64,000 nt of DNA from Psychromonas marina (GCF_030161115.1 NZ_BSPQ01000019.1:62001-126000), one strand, 5' to 3'; positions 1-9,594 are shown, counted from the first letter of the stretch. The notes: generated by a model from the letters alone, not told the origin. Numbers and translations: made by a program.

Positions 1-378
1 GTGTAAATTAACGGGGCGAGCACCGATAGCACAGCCGCCTGGTAATGAAATATCTGCTTCACCAAAACGAGCAACTAAAGGACCAAGCGCTAAGATAGAT
101 GCGCGCATACTACGAACAAGTTCGTAAGATGCCGTATAATTTTTTACTTGCGAAGCATTAATTTTAACTTTATGACCATCTTGAGAGGCACTTGCGCCTA
201 ACTCTTTTAACAGCTCTAAAGTAGTAGAGATATCTTTTAGCAGAGGTACATTAGTTAAATTAACATCCCCTTTTGAAAGTAGCGTGGCAAAAAGAATTGG
301 TAATGCCGCATTTTTGGCACCTGAAATGGTTACTTCACCATTTAATTGGCAACCACCTTGAATTAAAAACTGACCCAT
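1..378 (-). CDS. murA: UDP-N-acetylglucosamine 1-carboxyvinyltransferase, N-terminal part
   Basis: First committed step of peptidoglycan synthesis in the cytoplasm: transfer of enolpyruvate from PEP to UDP-GlcNAc. Only the first 126 codons are present; the gene runs off the left edge. The N-terminus starts MGQFLIQGG and carries the substrate-binding Lys22-Asn23 pair in SGAKNAALP. Near the cut is [10 protein letters not shown], whose Cys (about residue 116) corresponds to the catalytic, fosfomycin-reactive Cys115 of the E. coli enzyme. It lies downstream of ibaG and the mla genes on the same strand, the usual gammaproteobacterial arrangement, and may be co-transcribed with them. Identity is secure. 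Confidence 0.95.
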   Translation of the reverse strand, partial: MGQFLIQGGCQLNGEVTISGAKNAALPILFATLLSKGDVNLTNVPLLKDISTTLELLKELGASASQDGHKVKINASQVKNYTASYELVRSMRASILALGPLVARFGEADISLPGGCAIGARPVNLH

Positions 379-397
379 CGAACTACCCTTCCACTTA

Positions 398-646
398 CTA
401 AATAAAATGTTTTTGTTTTTGCCACTCATCCGGCGTTAACGCCTTGATGGTTAACGCATGGATCGCATTAGATGCAATCTCTTCTGTTAATGGCGCATAA
501 ATTGTTTGTTGTTTTTTTACTCGATTCATTCCGATAAAAAAGTCTGCAACAGCAATTACCTGAAAAGTGCCATTTTCGCCTTTAACGATACACTCTTGTA
601 ACGTTAATGCACTTTCCAATTTTTCTTTTATTATTTCAATATTCAT
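398..646 (-). CDS. ibaG: BolA-family protein IbaG
   Basis: An 82-residue BolA-like protein. In this family, BolA/IbaG proteins partner with monothiol glutaredoxins through a shared [2Fe-2S] cluster, and IbaG has been linked to acid stress and envelope homeostasis. The sequence has the compact BolA alpha-beta fold length, with the conserved C-terminal stretch ending [14 protein letters not shown]. Position between mlaB and murA is the standard place for ibaG (formerly yrbA), which separates it from the bolA paralogue. The gap to murA is 19 bases and to mlaB 8 bases, so it belongs to the same transcript. Confidence 0.88.
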   Translation of the reverse strand: MNIEIIKEKLESALTLQECIVKGENGTFQVIAVADFFIGMNRVKKQQTIYAPLTEEIASNAIHALTIKALTPDEWQKQKHFI

Positions 647-654
647 TGAAAGCC

Positions 655-921
655 TTATTCCTTAAAGAGAAAACCAACCCCATATAATGCTGATAATATA
701 GCTATCTTTTGACTGCTGTTGATAAACTGTATCGTTGAATAGGTTGTTTTAATTTGTGCCAAGTAGGCAATACCCGCAGAGTCTATATTTTTTACCCCCT
801 GCAAATCAATTTTTTTTGTAGTGCAGTAACATTTAATCGGCGCAAAAGATTGCTCAGAAAGTTCACTAAGCACTAAATTACCAGAAAGAGATATCTGATC
901 ATTTTTTTTAAAGTCAGCCAT
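655..921 (-). CDS. mlaB: MlaB, STAS-domain subunit of the phospholipid ABC transporter
   Basis: Small (88-residue) cytoplasmic STAS-domain protein that binds the MlaF ATPase and stabilises the MlaFEDB complex, which moves phospholipid between the MlaC carrier and the inner membrane. The STAS hallmark is the segment KIDLQGVKNIDSAGIAYLAQ (residues about 37-56), with DSAG at the position of the usual conserved Asp-Ser/Thr motif. Its ATG shares one base with the mlaC stop (TAATG), so translation is probably coupled. Divergence is normal for MlaB; context makes the call firm. Confidence 0.85.
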   Translation of the reverse strand: MADFKKNDQISLSGNLVLSELSEQSFAPIKCYCTTKKIDLQGVKNIDSAGIAYLAQIKTTYSTIQFINSSQKIAILSALYGVGFLFKE

Positions 922-1529
922 TAAAACTCACTATTTTTCTTATTCAAGAGTTCGATAACATGATCGATCCCCTGCTTGTAAATAAGATCATTAAACTCAG
1001 ATTGCTTTGTATTGAGCATGCTTATCCCTTCAGCAATCACATCAAATACCTTCCACTCGCCGTTTTTTTTATTTTTACGCAATTTAAAAGCGATTTGTGT
1101 TACCTGATTATTTTTATCGCGAATTCTAACAGGTACGCTGACAATTTTCTTATCCTTAAAATGATTGTTGTCTAATATTTCGATTTCTTGCTGATCATAT
1201 TCAACTAAAATATGCCCATATGCATTGATCAGGTAACTTTTAAACGCAACCACAAAGGCATCTCGCTGCTCTTTTGTGGTTTTCTTAAGGTGGCTGCCCA
1301 TCACCTTATAAGACGCATATTTGTAATCAAAATAAGGAATCAACTCCTCTTCGATGATTACTTTTATGTAATTAGGCTGTTCCTCTAATTGCTGTTTATC
1401 TGCATCGATACGCGCAAAGGTATTAACAGCAACCGAATGCAGAACCTGATTAGGGTCAGCGATTGTCTCTTGCTCTGCATTAACAAACAGAGTGCATAAG
1501 CTTAATAACATACTAAATATAATACGCAT
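921..1529 (-). CDS. mlaC: MlaC, periplasmic phospholipid carrier
   Basis: A 202-residue periplasmic lipid shuttle between the outer-membrane MlaA-porin complex and inner-membrane MlaFEDB. The N-terminus is a typical Sec signal peptide (MRIIFSMLLSLCTLFVNAEQ, cleavage probably after NA). The body matches the MlaC/Ttg2D family, including the IIEEELIPYFDYKYASYKVM region and basic residues near the C-terminal third. It overlaps the mlaD stop by one base, again TAATG. Length is close to that of the E. coli protein. Confidence 0.92.
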   Translation of the reverse strand: MRIIFSMLLSLCTLFVNAEQETIADPNQVLHSVAVNTFARIDADKQQLEEQPNYIKVIIEEELIPYFDYKYASYKVMGSHLKKTTKEQRDAFVVAFKSYLINAYGHILVEYDQQEIEILDNNHFKDKKIVSVPVRIRDKNNQVTQIAFKLRKNKKNGEWKVFDVIAEGISMLNTKQSEFNDLIYKQGIDHVIELLNKKNSEF

Positions 1530-1999
1530 TATTCGTCCTTATTCATTGAATAGATAAATTGTCCGATCAAATCTTCCAAGACTAAAGCCGACTTAGTGTC
1601 CTCAATGGAATCGCCATCAACTAACATTTCAATATCTTCATCGATAAAGCCGGGGGTAATACCAATATATTGCTCCCCTAATAAACCTGAAGTCAGGATA
1701 GAAAGTGATGACGTTTCAGGGTAGATGCCTTTATTTTCAAACATAGCTAAGCGCACAGTAGGCATATAACTATCAACATCAAGGCTTATCTCTTCCACAC
1801 GCCCAACGACTACACCGCCTAACTTGACCGGCGCCCGCACCTTTAGGCCACCGATGTTTGAGAAACTAGCGGTTAATATATAACTACGCCCTTCTCCTTT
1901 TAAGGATAGCCCAGCAACACTAAATGCCAATATAGCTAATGACAACATTGCACCAATAACAAAAATACCGACCCATAATTCAACTTTTTTCTGAGACAT
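1529..1999 (-). CDS. mlaD: MlaD, MCE-domain subunit of the phospholipid transporter
   Basis: Membrane-anchored MCE-domain protein whose hexameric ring sits on MlaE and forms the periplasmic lipid channel. One N-terminal membrane helix (roughly residues 7-29) is followed by a single MCE domain with FSNIGGLKVRAPVKLGGVVV. The frame could begin at a TTG at 2011, but a GGAATT Shine-Dalgarno lies just upstream of the ATG at 1999, giving an MSQKKVEL start typical of the family, so I use 1999 (156 residues). About 32 bases separate it from mlaE. Confidence 0.92.
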   Translation of the reverse strand: MSQKKVELWVGIFVIGAMLSLAILAFSVAGLSLKGEGRSYILTASFSNIGGLKVRAPVKLGGVVVGRVEEISLDVDSYMPTVRLAMFENKGIYPETSSLSILTSGLLGEQYIGITPGFIDEDIEMLVDGDSIEDTKSALVLEDLIGQFIYSMNKDE

Positions 2000-2031
2000 A
2001 GTTAATTCCAATTTAATCTATTTAATGAATA

Positions 2032-2811
2032 CTAAACGCCAAACATTAATACCGTTAATACAAAATCCATTGCTAATACTAGCAATGACGAGATAACAAC
2101 TGTTTTGGTTGTCGCATAACTAATCCCCTTAGCAGTTGGTACGACGTAATAACCGTTATACAGTGCCACCCAGGTAATCATTACCGCAAAAATAATACTT
2201 TTTAGAACGCCATTCATCACATCAGGCAGAAACTCAACACTGCCCTGCATTACTGACCAATAAGCACCACCATCAACTCCCATCCAATTTACACCAATCA
2301 GGTACCCTCCCCAGATTGCAACTACGTTGAACAACAACGTCAGCATCGGTAAGGTAATGATACCTGCTAATAATCGGGGTGCGAGAACTCGCTTATAGGG
2401 GGAAACAGCCATCATCTCCATACTCGCTAGCTGTTCTGTACTTTGCATTAACCCTATTTCAGCGGTCAACGCTGAACCGGCACGCCCAGCAAATAACAAT
2501 GCAGCAACGACAGGACCGAGCTCTCTCAGCAATGAAAGAGAAACTAAACTGCCCAAACTTTGCTCTGCAGCATAGTCTACTAACACATAAAACCCCTGTA
2601 GACTTAATACCATGCCAATAAACAGACCAGAGGTTAAAATGATAGGTAACGATAAAATACCTAACTGAAATATTTGCTGAATCAATAAAGAGGGCAATTT
2701 TCTATGCGGTTTCCCTACAAACATCAACCATAACATCAGGCAAGCACGCCCGATTGCTTGGGTGAACGCAATACAGCTAGTTCCAATTTGTTGTACAAAT
2801 GAGGCTATCAT
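2032..2811 (-). CDS. mlaE: MlaE, permease of the phospholipid transporter
   Basis: Inner-membrane permease of the MlaFEDB ABC transporter, 259 residues with five to six hydrophobic segments. The family signature region LLRELGPVVAALLFAGRAGS (about residues 93-112) is intact, followed by TAEIGLMQSTEQLASMEMM, the cytoplasmic coupling segment that contacts MlaF. The start overlaps the mlaF stop by four bases, so the two are translationally coupled and made in balance. Identity is very secure. Confidence 0.95.
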   Translation of the reverse strand: MIASFVQQIGTSCIAFTQAIGRACLMLWLMFVGKPHRKLPSLLIQQIFQLGILSLPIILTSGLFIGMVLSLQGFYVLVDYAAEQSLGSLVSLSLLRELGPVVAALLFAGRAGSALTAEIGLMQSTEQLASMEMMAVSPYKRVLAPRLLAGIITLPMLTLLFNVVAIWGGYLIGVNWMGVDGGAYWSVMQGSVEFLPDVMNGVLKSIIFAVMITWVALYNGYYVVPTAKGISYATTKTVVISSLLVLAMDFVLTVLMFGV

Positions 2812-3617
2812 CGGTTTGCCTTCTCTAAATCATCACAAAAACGCGGCGCTTTAAAATGAAAAGGGACCGGTCCTTCACTTTTTCCTAATAAAAATTGCTG
2901 CAACAACGCATTATCCGTTTGTTTAAAAATCTCATCGACAGAGCCCTTAGCAATAATGCGTTTATCAGCCAATACGTAGACATTATCCGCAATCGACAGC
3001 ACTTCATTAACATCATGGGAAACAATAATAGAGGTTAACCCTAAGGTTTTATTAAGCTCTTTAACCAATTTCAGTAATACATTCATTGAAATCGGATCTT
3101 GTCCCGTAAAAGGTTCGTCATACATAATAAGCTCAGGATCAAGTGCAATTGCACGTGCAAGTGCAACTCTTCGTGCCATACCACCTGAAAGCTCTGAAGG
3201 TTTGAGGTCTTTAGCACCACGTAAACCAACAGCTTCTAATTTCATCAACACCAAGGTACTCAATAAAGATTCATCTAGTTTAAAATGCTCACGTAACGGA
3301 AACGCCACATTTTCAAAAACTGACAATTCATTAAACAGCGCACCACTTTGAAATAACATGCCCATCTTTTTACGCGCTTGATAACGCACCTTTTCGCTGC
3401 AGTTATGAATCGCTTGATCGTTAAACAGTATCTCGCCACTATCAACGGGTAATTGACCACCTATAAGCTTTAGTAAAGTAGTCTTACCAATACCACTGGG
3501 TCCTAAAATTGCGGTAATTTTTCCCCGCTCAAAATTAAAATCTAAGTTATCAAATAATAACCTTTCGTTTCGAGAAAAAGAGAGTTGCTTGATCACTAAG
3601 TGGTTTAATTGCTTCAT
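2808..3617 (-). CDS. mlaF: MlaF, ATPase of the phospholipid transporter
   Basis: ABC ATPase powering MlaFEDB, 269 residues. Walker A is GPSGIGKT (39-46), the signature is LSGGMARR, and Walker B is ELIMYDEPF followed by the D-loop. The C-terminal extension that MlaF uses for dimer contacts is present. It is the first gene of the mla run on this strand, divergent from kdsC; the 185-base gap between them must hold both promoters. In E. coli the genes yrbG, kdsD and kdsC follow upstream of this block in a different arrangement; here yrbG and kdsD are not found. Confidence 0.95.
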   Translation of the reverse strand: MKQLNHLVIKQLSFSRNERLLFDNLDFNFERGKITAILGPSGIGKTTLLKLIGGQLPVDSGEILFNDQAIHNCSEKVRYQARKKMGMLFQSGALFNELSVFENVAFPLREHFKLDESLLSTLVLMKLEAVGLRGAKDLKPSELSGGMARRVALARAIALDPELIMYDEPFTGQDPISMNVLLKLVKELNKTLGLTSIIVSHDVNEVLSIADNVYVLADKRIIAKGSVDEIFKQTDNALLQQFLLGKSEGPVPFHFKAPRFCDDLEKANR

Positions 3618-3802
3618 AAATTATGAGATTCATTTGATAATTTACATACTAGTTTATGGGATAACGCTTAATATTCAAACCTTAAACGCCGTAATTTAAA
3701 GATTTTGTAGTAATATTGAGATAAACAGATAATCATTTCTCGCGTTAAACGGCCCATTTTGCTATTTTATTTAGCATAGAAACTATTAAAATTGAGAAGC
3801 TC

Positions 3803-4351
3803 ATGTTCACAACCCCCTATGGCCTAATTAGTAATGAAAATCACCAAAGAGCAACACAGATCAAACTATTAATTTGTGATGTTGATGGTGTGTTTTCTGA
3901 TGGCAGAATCTACTTGGGTAACGACGGAGAAGAACTAAAAGCATTCCACACCAAAGATGGTTTTGGCATGAAAGCGATTATGCAAATGGGTATAGAAATC
4001 GCAATTATTACCGGTCGTCAATCCAATATAGTTGAAAATAGAATGCAAGCATTAGGTGTGACACATATAATGCAAGGTATTGAAGATAAAATGAGTGCTT
4101 ATCAATCACTACTTAATAAACTCAATTTAACCAGTAATGAGGTTGCTTATATTGGCGATGATGTCGTTGACCTGGCAGTAATGCAGGCTTGTGGGCTAGG
4201 TATCGCTGTTTTTGATGCACACCCATTGGTTTTACAAGGTGCGGACTTAATTACAACAACTAAAGGTGGTTTTGGCGCAGTACGAGAAATATGTGATCTA
4301 TTTTTACAGTGTCACAGCCAATTAAACACAACACAGGGCAAAAGTCAGTAG
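3803..4351 (+). CDS. kdsC: 3-deoxy-D-manno-octulosonate 8-phosphate phosphatase KdsC
   Basis: Dephosphorylates KDO-8-phosphate to KDO, the inner-core sugar of LPS. It is a 182-residue C0-type HAD phosphatase without a cap domain. The nucleophile motif is DVDGVFSDG (Asp26 and Asp28), followed by IITGRQS (motif II) and IGDDVVDLAVM (motif III/IV). The stop abuts the lptC ATG directly, so kdsC leads a kdsC-lptC-lptA-lptB operon. The usual upstream neighbour kdsD (arabinose-5-phosphate isomerase) is absent here and must lie elsewhere if present. Confidence 0.95.
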   Translation: MFTTPYGLISNENHQRATQIKLLICDVDGVFSDGRIYLGNDGEELKAFHTKDGFGMKAIMQMGIEIAIITGRQSNIVENRMQALGVTHIMQGIEDKMSAYQSLLNKLNLTSNEVAYIGDDVVDLAVMQACGLGIAVFDAHPLVLQGADLITTTKGGFGAVREICDLFLQCHSQLNTTQGKSQ

Positions 4352-4915
4352 ATGAGTAAACGGCAAGCTATTCCTTACATCCTATTGCTGATTGTTTTCT
4401 TAATCTGGCTATATCTAAAACCACAGCAAGAGTTAACGGCTTTATCAGAGCATCATCCAAGTTATATCGCCTATAACATTACCAATGATCATTTTAATGA
4501 AATGGGGCAAATCTCGCATCAAGTTTTTGCGACAAAAGCGACAAGTTATAGTGACAAAGAGATCACGGTTTTTGAAAACCCAAAAGTACTGATATACATA
4601 CAAAATGAGCAAGATAACAGCATAACAACTTGGCAAGTTACCAGTGAAAATGGTGCCCTTTCTGAAGATAACAAACTTGTTTTATCCGATGATGTATGGG
4701 TTAAAAACCTGAGTTTAGACCAATTAGTCCAGACAATGAGTACAGAACAACTCACTATATTATTAGCTGAAAAAGAGATCAGCAGTGAGTTATTGGTTCA
4801 CTGGCAAGGTCCACAAATGGAACAGCAAGGGATTGGCATGTGGGCATCCCTTGTTAGTGAAGAATTAATCGTTAAAAAACAGATAAAAGCGGTATACCTA
4901 AATGAAGCTCAATAA
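4352..4915 (+). CDS. lptC: LptC, LPS export bitopic membrane protein
   Basis: LptC anchors the periplasmic LptA bridge to the LptB2FG extractor in the inner membrane. The 187-residue protein has one N-terminal helix (about residues 7-22, IPYILLLIVFLIWLYL) followed by a beta-jellyroll domain that hands LPS to LptA. It starts immediately after kdsC and overlaps lptA by 14 bases. Sequence identity among LptC proteins is low, but position and topology leave little doubt. Confidence 0.9.
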   Translation: MSKRQAIPYILLLIVFLIWLYLKPQQELTALSEHHPSYIAYNITNDHFNEMGQISHQVFATKATSYSDKEITVFENPKVLIYIQNEQDNSITTWQVTSENGALSEDNKLVLSDDVWVKNLSLDQLVQTMSTEQLTILLAEKEISSELLVHWQGPQMEQQGIGMWASLVSEELIVKKQIKAVYLNEAQ

Positions 4916-5435
4916 AACAAGTTTACTATTTGCTATGATGATCAGCTCTATTTCAGCGCAGGCATTAGAATCAGACTATGATCAACCCATTAATGTTAGC
5001 TCTGTCAGTCAGCATGCACAGATGAAAAGTAATACGGTTACTTTCAATGAGGATGTATTGCTAACACAGGGAACAATTAAAATAACCGGTGATAAGCTAA
5101 CCGTTATTCGCGGCAAAAAAGCGAATCATGAAATCATGATCGCCGAAGGAAAAGTAGCGACTTTTTATCAATTGCAAGATGATGGTAAACCCTTTGATGC
5201 CGAAGCGAATACAATCCATTACGACGTTGCTAATGCTAAAATAACATTGACAGGTAATGCACAAGTAAAACAATTAGATAGTCAGATAAATGGCGAGAAA
5301 ATCATCTACTTATTAGAAACAGAAGAGTTAACCGTTGAAAGTGATAAAGCAGGACAACAGCGTGTTAAAACAGTTTTCTTACCCGCTCAATTTGAAAAAA
5401 ATGATGAAAGTAAACAACAGGCTGAAGATAAATAA
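4902..5435 (+). CDS. lptA: LptA, periplasmic LPS-transport bridge
   Basis: Periplasmic beta-jellyroll protein that polymerises into the bridge carrying LPS to LptD/E. The 177-residue frame has a signal peptide ([21 protein letters not shown]) and then the OstA-type segment [20 protein letters not shown] with alternating strands. The C-terminus is charged and Gln/Lys-rich. Its stop shares a base with the lptB ATG (TAATG). Length is close to the E. coli protein (185). Confidence 0.93.
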   Translation: MKLNKTSLLFAMMISSISAQALESDYDQPINVSSVSQHAQMKSNTVTFNEDVLLTQGTIKITGDKLTVIRGKKANHEIMIAEGKVATFYQLQDDGKPFDAEANTIHYDVANAKITLTGNAQVKQLDSQINGEKIIYLLETEELTVESDKAGQQRVKTVFLPAQFEKNDESKQQAEDK

Positions 5436-6160
5436 TGGCTGAGTTAATCGCAACAGGTTTAGTAAAAAGCTATAAAGGGCGTACCGTAGTAAATGGTGTA
5501 GGTTTAACCGTGAAAACAGGCGAAATAGTCGGTTTACTAGGCCCAAACGGAGCAGGTAAAACAACCTCTTTTTATATGGTGGTTGGATTAGTAAAACAGG
5601 ATGAAGGTACCATTATCGTTGATGGCGAAGATATATCACATCACCCGATGCATATTCGAGCTCAAAAAGGAATCGGATACCTGCCGCAAGAAGCGTCAAT
5701 ATTCAGACGGTTAACCGTCACTGAAAATATTATGGGAATATTAGAAACGCGCAAGGAGTTGAGCAAAGAACAACGCCTAGAAAAATTAAATACGCTTCTT
5801 GAAGAATTTCATATAACCCATATTAAAAATAATAAAGGTATGAGTCTTTCTGGTGGTGAACGACGCCGAGTAGAGATTGCGCGCGCTTTAGCGACTGAGC
5901 CAAAATTTATCTTGCTTGATGAACCTTTTGCCGGCGTTGACCCTATTTCTGTTATTGATATTAAAAATATTATTGGGCAATTACGCGACAGAGGATTAGG
6001 TGTATTAATTACCGACCATAATGTGCGCGAAACGTTAGATGTTTGTCAGCATTCTTATATCGTGAGCCACGGAGAAATTATCGCCATTGGTACACAAGAT
6101 GAAATATTAGCAAATGATCATGTGAAACAGGTCTACCTTGGTGAAGGCTTTAAATTATAG
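5435..6160 (+). CDS. lptB: LptB, LPS export ATPase
   Basis: ABC ATPase of the LptB2FGC machine that extracts LPS from the inner membrane; 241 residues as usual. Walker A GPNGAGKT is at 36-43, the signature [15 protein letters not shown] and Walker [14 protein letters not shown] follow, and the switch His lies in LITDHNVRE. lptB precedes rpoN, the order conserved across many gammaproteobacteria. An 8-bp inverted repeat (6158-6165 with 6187-6194) spans the stop codon but lacks a following T-run, so termination here is uncertain. Confidence 0.97.
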   Translation: MAELIATGLVKSYKGRTVVNGVGLTVKTGEIVGLLGPNGAGKTTSFYMVVGLVKQDEGTIIVDGEDISHHPMHIRAQKGIGYLPQEASIFRRLTVTENIMGILETRKELSKEQRLEKLNTLLEEFHITHIKNNKGMSLSGGERRRVEIARALATEPKFILLDEPFAGVDPISVIDIKNIIGQLRDRGLGVLITDHNVRETLDVCQHSYIVSHGEIIAIGTQDEILANDHVKQVYLGEGFKL

Positions 6161-6343
6161 TCGATGACAACCCAATTTACTCATCAATCGACTAGTTCAA
6201 AGCGCTAGAATTGTTTTATTTTCTAAATATAACAATAATTTACAATGAACTTTGCCTTGAAGTAACTGGTTTTACTGGGTAAGCTTTATTATAAAGTCAA
6301 TGGAATTGCGATAACACTTAATTTATATTAGGAATACGTTTTG

Positions 6344-7789
6344 ATGAAACAAGGGTTACAATTGAAAATGGGTCAGCAACTTGCTATGACCCCACAATTA
6401 CAGCAAGCAATAAAGCTATTGCAGCTATCGACCCTTGATTTGCAGCAAGAGATACAGAATGCACTTGATGAAAACCCACTGCTCGAGCAAGATGATAATA
6501 GCTCCACAGAAGCAGTTACAAAAGAACAAGATAGTAGTCAACTAGATACCAGCGAGGCAATGACTCAGCAAGAGTTTTCGGAAGAGATACCCGATGAAAG
6601 TAATTGGGAAGAGGCCTATACCCCACCACCAACAACATCAGTTTCTTCAGGTTCAGCAACTTATGATGGCGAAGATAGTGTTTACCAAGGTGAGTCTTCT
6701 ACCTCGCTACAAGATCACCTTATCTGGCAAATGCAACTCACTCCCTTTACAGAAACAGATCTACTCGTCGCAACAGCCATTATCGATTCAATTGATGAAT
6801 CAGGATATTTAACCAGTAGCTGTGAGTCTATTCTAGAAGGATTAAATACTGACGTTGAAGACCTAGAACTCGATGAAGTAGAAGCTGTGTTAAAACGAGT
6901 TCAACATTTTGATCCTATTGGTATTGCAGCTAAATCAGCTCAAGACTGTTTACAGATTCAACTGCGTCATCTTAGCAGTGAGACACCTTGGCGCGCCGAA
7001 GCGTTAATGATTCTCGAATTACATATGGATCTGTTAGGTAATCGAGATTACCGTACGCTAGCACGAAAAACCAAGTTAAAAGAGCATGAACTCGCTGAGA
7101 TTATGCGCTTGATACAAACATTAGAGCCGCGACCGGGCAATCAGTTTGAAGATACCCAAGCTCAATATGTTGTGCCTGATGTTTATGTAAAAAAGATTGC
7201 TGGCCAGTGGCGTGTCTCGCTAAATCCTGACTGCGATCCTCAACTTACCGTTAATCAAAAATATGCCGACCTTTGTAAAGGTAATATTAGCAAAACAGAC
7301 TCACAATTTATAAAAGGTAACCTACAAGAAGCAAAGTGGTTTATCAAAAGCCTTGAAAGCCGAAATGAAACACTATTAAAAGTGTCAAACTGTATCGTTC
7401 AACAACAGCAGGCTTTTTTTGAGTATGGCGATGAAGCGATGAAGCCAATGGTATTAAATGACGTTGCTTTCGAAGTTGAGATGCATGAGTCCACTATTTC
7501 TCGTGTTACAACACAAAAATTTATGCATACACCACGTGGTATCTATGAATTAAAGTTCTTCTTTTCTAGCCATGTAGCAACAGACAGTGGCGGAGAATGC
7601 TCCTCTACAGCAATACGAGCATTAATCAAAAAACTGGTTAGTGCAGAGCTAACAACCAAACCTTTGAGCGACAATAAAATAACGCTGCTACTTGAAGAGC
7701 AAGGTATTAAAGTAGCACGACGTACTATTGCGAAATATAGAGAATCATTAGGTATTCCACCATCAAACCAGCGTAAACAGTTATTGTAA
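6344..7789 (+). CDS. rpoN: RNA polymerase sigma-54 factor RpoN
   Basis: Sigma factor for -24/-12 promoters that need AAA+ activators, typically for nitrogen, flagellar and related genes. Region I is Gln-rich ([18 protein letters not shown]), region II is acidic, and the C-terminus carries the RpoN box [10 protein letters not shown] that reads the -24 element. I choose the ATG at 6344 ([10 protein letters not shown], as in the family) over an in-frame TTG three bases upstream; a GGA Shine-Dalgarno lies at 6331. Product is 481 residues. The hpf gene that normally follows rpoN is not present in the 192-base gap before ptsN. Confidence 0.96.
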   Translation: MKQGLQLKMGQQLAMTPQLQQAIKLLQLSTLDLQQEIQNALDENPLLEQDDNSSTEAVTKEQDSSQLDTSEAMTQQEFSEEIPDESNWEEAYTPPPTTSVSSGSATYDGEDSVYQGESSTSLQDHLIWQMQLTPFTETDLLVATAIIDSIDESGYLTSSCESILEGLNTDVEDLELDEVEAVLKRVQHFDPIGIAAKSAQDCLQIQLRHLSSETPWRAEALMILELHMDLLGNRDYRTLARKTKLKEHELAEIMRLIQTLEPRPGNQFEDTQAQYVVPDVYVKKIAGQWRVSLNPDCDPQLTVNQKYADLCKGNISKTDSQFIKGNLQEAKWFIKSLESRNETLLKVSNCIVQQQQAFFEYGDEAMKPMVLNDVAFEVEMHESTISRVTTQKFMHTPRGIYELKFFFSSHVATDSGGECSSTAIRALIKKLVSAELTTKPLSDNKITLLLEEQGIKVARRTIAKYRESLGIPPSNQRKQLL

Positions 7790-7981
7790 TAGAGTTAATT
7801 TAGTGAGCATAGATTGTTATTCCTAGCAAACATGTTCACTTTTATCCTCTATGCTATAAGCAAGCTATTTATCTTCTAAAGGGCTGAATATTGATTAATA
7901 TTAAGAAAATTAAAATTCTTAATAGCCATTCTTATTGAACCTGATAAAATCGCGCCAATTGTGCCAATAGAAATATAAAAT

Positions 7982-8428
7982 ATGAAAATATCTGAACTAT
8001 TAGATAAAGAGTCGGTTTTTTGCCAGACTAGCTGTAACAGCAAAAAGGGTGTGCTAGAAAAAATTAGCCACATTGCAGCAAAAAAATTAAATATGGATGC
8101 TCAAGAACTATTTAACTCGCTTATCGCGCGTGAAAAAATAGGCTCAACTGGCGTCGGACTTGGTATTGCAATACCACATGTGAAAATTGACAAGTCATAT
8201 CCTGCTACCGCTATCTTTATGCAATGTTGCTCTGGTATTGATTATGATGCCTATGATGGCAACAAAGTAGATATTCTATTTGCTATCTTTGTACCTGAAG
8301 ATAAATGCCCTGAATACTTAGCTGCACTTTCTGAAATCAGTAAAAAATTATTAGATAAACCTTTTTTACGTCAATTACGTAATGCAGATAGTAACGAGCA
8401 TTTATACGAATTATTGCAGAGCGAATAA
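7982..8428 (+). CDS. ptsN: Nitrogen PTS EIIA protein PtsN
   Basis: EIIA-Ntr, the terminal phosphoacceptor of the PtsP-NPr-PtsN relay, which adjusts potassium transport, stress and nitrogen responses by phosphorylation state. The 148-residue EIIA type-2 domain has the phosphorylated His66 in GLGIAIPHVKI. It is followed 15 bases later by rapZ and then npr, so the phosphorelay pair are in one operon. The hydrophilic N-terminus MKISELLDKESV is typical. Confidence 0.95.
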   Translation: MKISELLDKESVFCQTSCNSKKGVLEKISHIAAKKLNMDAQELFNSLIAREKIGSTGVGLGIAIPHVKIDKSYPATAIFMQCCSGIDYDAYDGNKVDILFAIFVPEDKCPEYLAALSEISKKLLDKPFLRQLRNADSNEHLYELLQSE

Positions 8429-8443
8429 ATTTTAGGGGATAAA

Positions 8444-9289
8444 ATGAAATTAATCATCATTAGCGGACGTTCCGGTTCTGGAAAAACAATTGCACTCAAT
8501 GTACTTGAAGATCTAGGCTACAACTGCATTGATGGTGTTCCCTACCAGCTGCTAGAACAGCTGATCGATACGGTTGATGCGCCCAACAATAAAATTGCAA
8601 TCACATTAGATATTCGTAATCTCCCTCATGAAGCGTTGGCAATTGAACAGTTATTGTCAGCACTTAGAGATAAAATAGAGATCGAGATCATCTACATTGA
8701 TGCCATCACTACAGAGCTAATACGCCGTTACAGTGAAACAAGACGCCTGCACCCGTTATCAAAGCAAAAATTATCGTTGTCACAAGCTTTAGAGCGTGAG
8801 CGAGAACTCATTGCCCCGCTAAAAAGAGAGGCTGCGCTTGAAATAGATACCACCACACTCTCTATCCATAATCTCAACGAACGCCTTAAAATTTTCCTAC
8901 AAGGTTCAAGTAAAAGTAAGTTATTAATTATTTTTCAATCTTTTGGCTTTAAATATAGCCATCCTGAAGATGCTGATTATATTTTTGATGTACGCTTTTT
9001 ACCGAATCCACATTGGGAACCGTCATTACAGAAATATAATGGTACAGAGCAACCTATTATCGATTATCTGGAATCACAGCCGGTGGTCAAACAAACCATT
9101 AATCAAATCGATAACCTTTTTCAATCTTGGATGCCGCACCTTGAAGAAAATAATCGCAACTACGTCACTATTGCGATTGGTTGTACTGGAGGAAAACACC
9201 GTTCCGTTTTTGTCACGGAAAGAATTGCAGCGCGCTTTAGCAGCAAATACCAAGTGCAGATTGAGCATAAATGCCTACCCTCATCATAA
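8444..9289 (+). CDS. rapZ: RNase adapter protein RapZ
   Basis: RapZ binds the GlmZ/GlmY small RNAs and presents GlmZ to RNase E, controlling glucosamine-6-phosphate synthase for cell-wall precursors. The 281-residue protein has a P-loop GRSGSGKT (8-15) at the N-terminus and the C-terminal GCTGGKHRSVF motif that belongs to the RNA-binding half. Its place between ptsN and npr matches the standard operon. A clear Shine-Dalgarno (TAGGGGAT) precedes the ATG. Confidence 0.95.
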   Translation: MKLIIISGRSGSGKTIALNVLEDLGYNCIDGVPYQLLEQLIDTVDAPNNKIAITLDIRNLPHEALAIEQLLSALRDKIEIEIIYIDAITTELIRRYSETRRLHPLSKQKLSLSQALERERELIAPLKREAALEIDTTTLSIHNLNERLKIFLQGSSKSKLLIIFQSFGFKYSHPEDADYIFDVRFLPNPHWEPSLQKYNGTEQPIIDYLESQPVVKQTINQIDNLFQSWMPHLEENNRNYVTIAIGCTGGKHRSVFVTERIAARFSSKYQVQIEHKCLPSS

Positions 9290-9303
9290 AGAGCTAGAAA
9301 ACA

Positions 9304-9579
9304 GTGGATATCATTAAGCAAACTATTACAATACAAAATAAACTTGGCTTGCACACTCGTGCAACCATTAAACTAGTTGAATTAGTTAATGATTTTGACG
9401 CAAAAATCACCATTAGCCATCATGAAAAACAAGCCGATGCTGATAGTGTACTAGGGTTAATGGTACTAGAGACCTGTTATGGTCAAGAGATCGAAATTAC
9501 AGCAACAGGTAACCAAGCCAAACAAGCAATGACAGCGGTTACCCAATTAATTGAAGATAAATTTCTAGAAGAAGAATAG
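9304..9579 (+). CDS. npr: Phosphocarrier protein NPr
   Basis: HPr-like protein (91 residues) that relays phosphate from PtsP to PtsN. The phosphorylated His is His17 in KLGLHTRATIKL; the usual motif in this position is HARPA or HARAA, so Thr replaces the residue after His and another Thr follows. Ser-containing ADSVLGLMVLE is the second conserved block. The start is a GTG, the only initiation codon that gives the normal N-terminus. It lies 14 bases after rapZ and 15 before the mgtE ATG. Confidence 0.92.
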   Translation: MDIIKQTITIQNKLGLHTRATIKLVELVNDFDAKITISHHEKQADADSVLGLMVLETCYGQEIEITATGNQAKQAMTAVTQLIEDKFLEEE

Positions 9580-9594
9580 CCTTAGGGAGTGAAA

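Noticed and set aside
1655-1666. Third GGTAATACCAAT
   Set aside because: It lies in mlaD codons for a conserved Ile-Gly-Ile-Thr segment and is best explained by coding constraint.
6158-6194. lptB terminator
   Set aside because: The inverted repeat overlaps the stop codon and lacks a T-run; transcription may continue into rpoN.
8943-9317. 124-codon frame overlapping rapZ and the npr start
   Set aside because: It is the alternative phase of rapZ; the rapZ and npr products are both clear family members.
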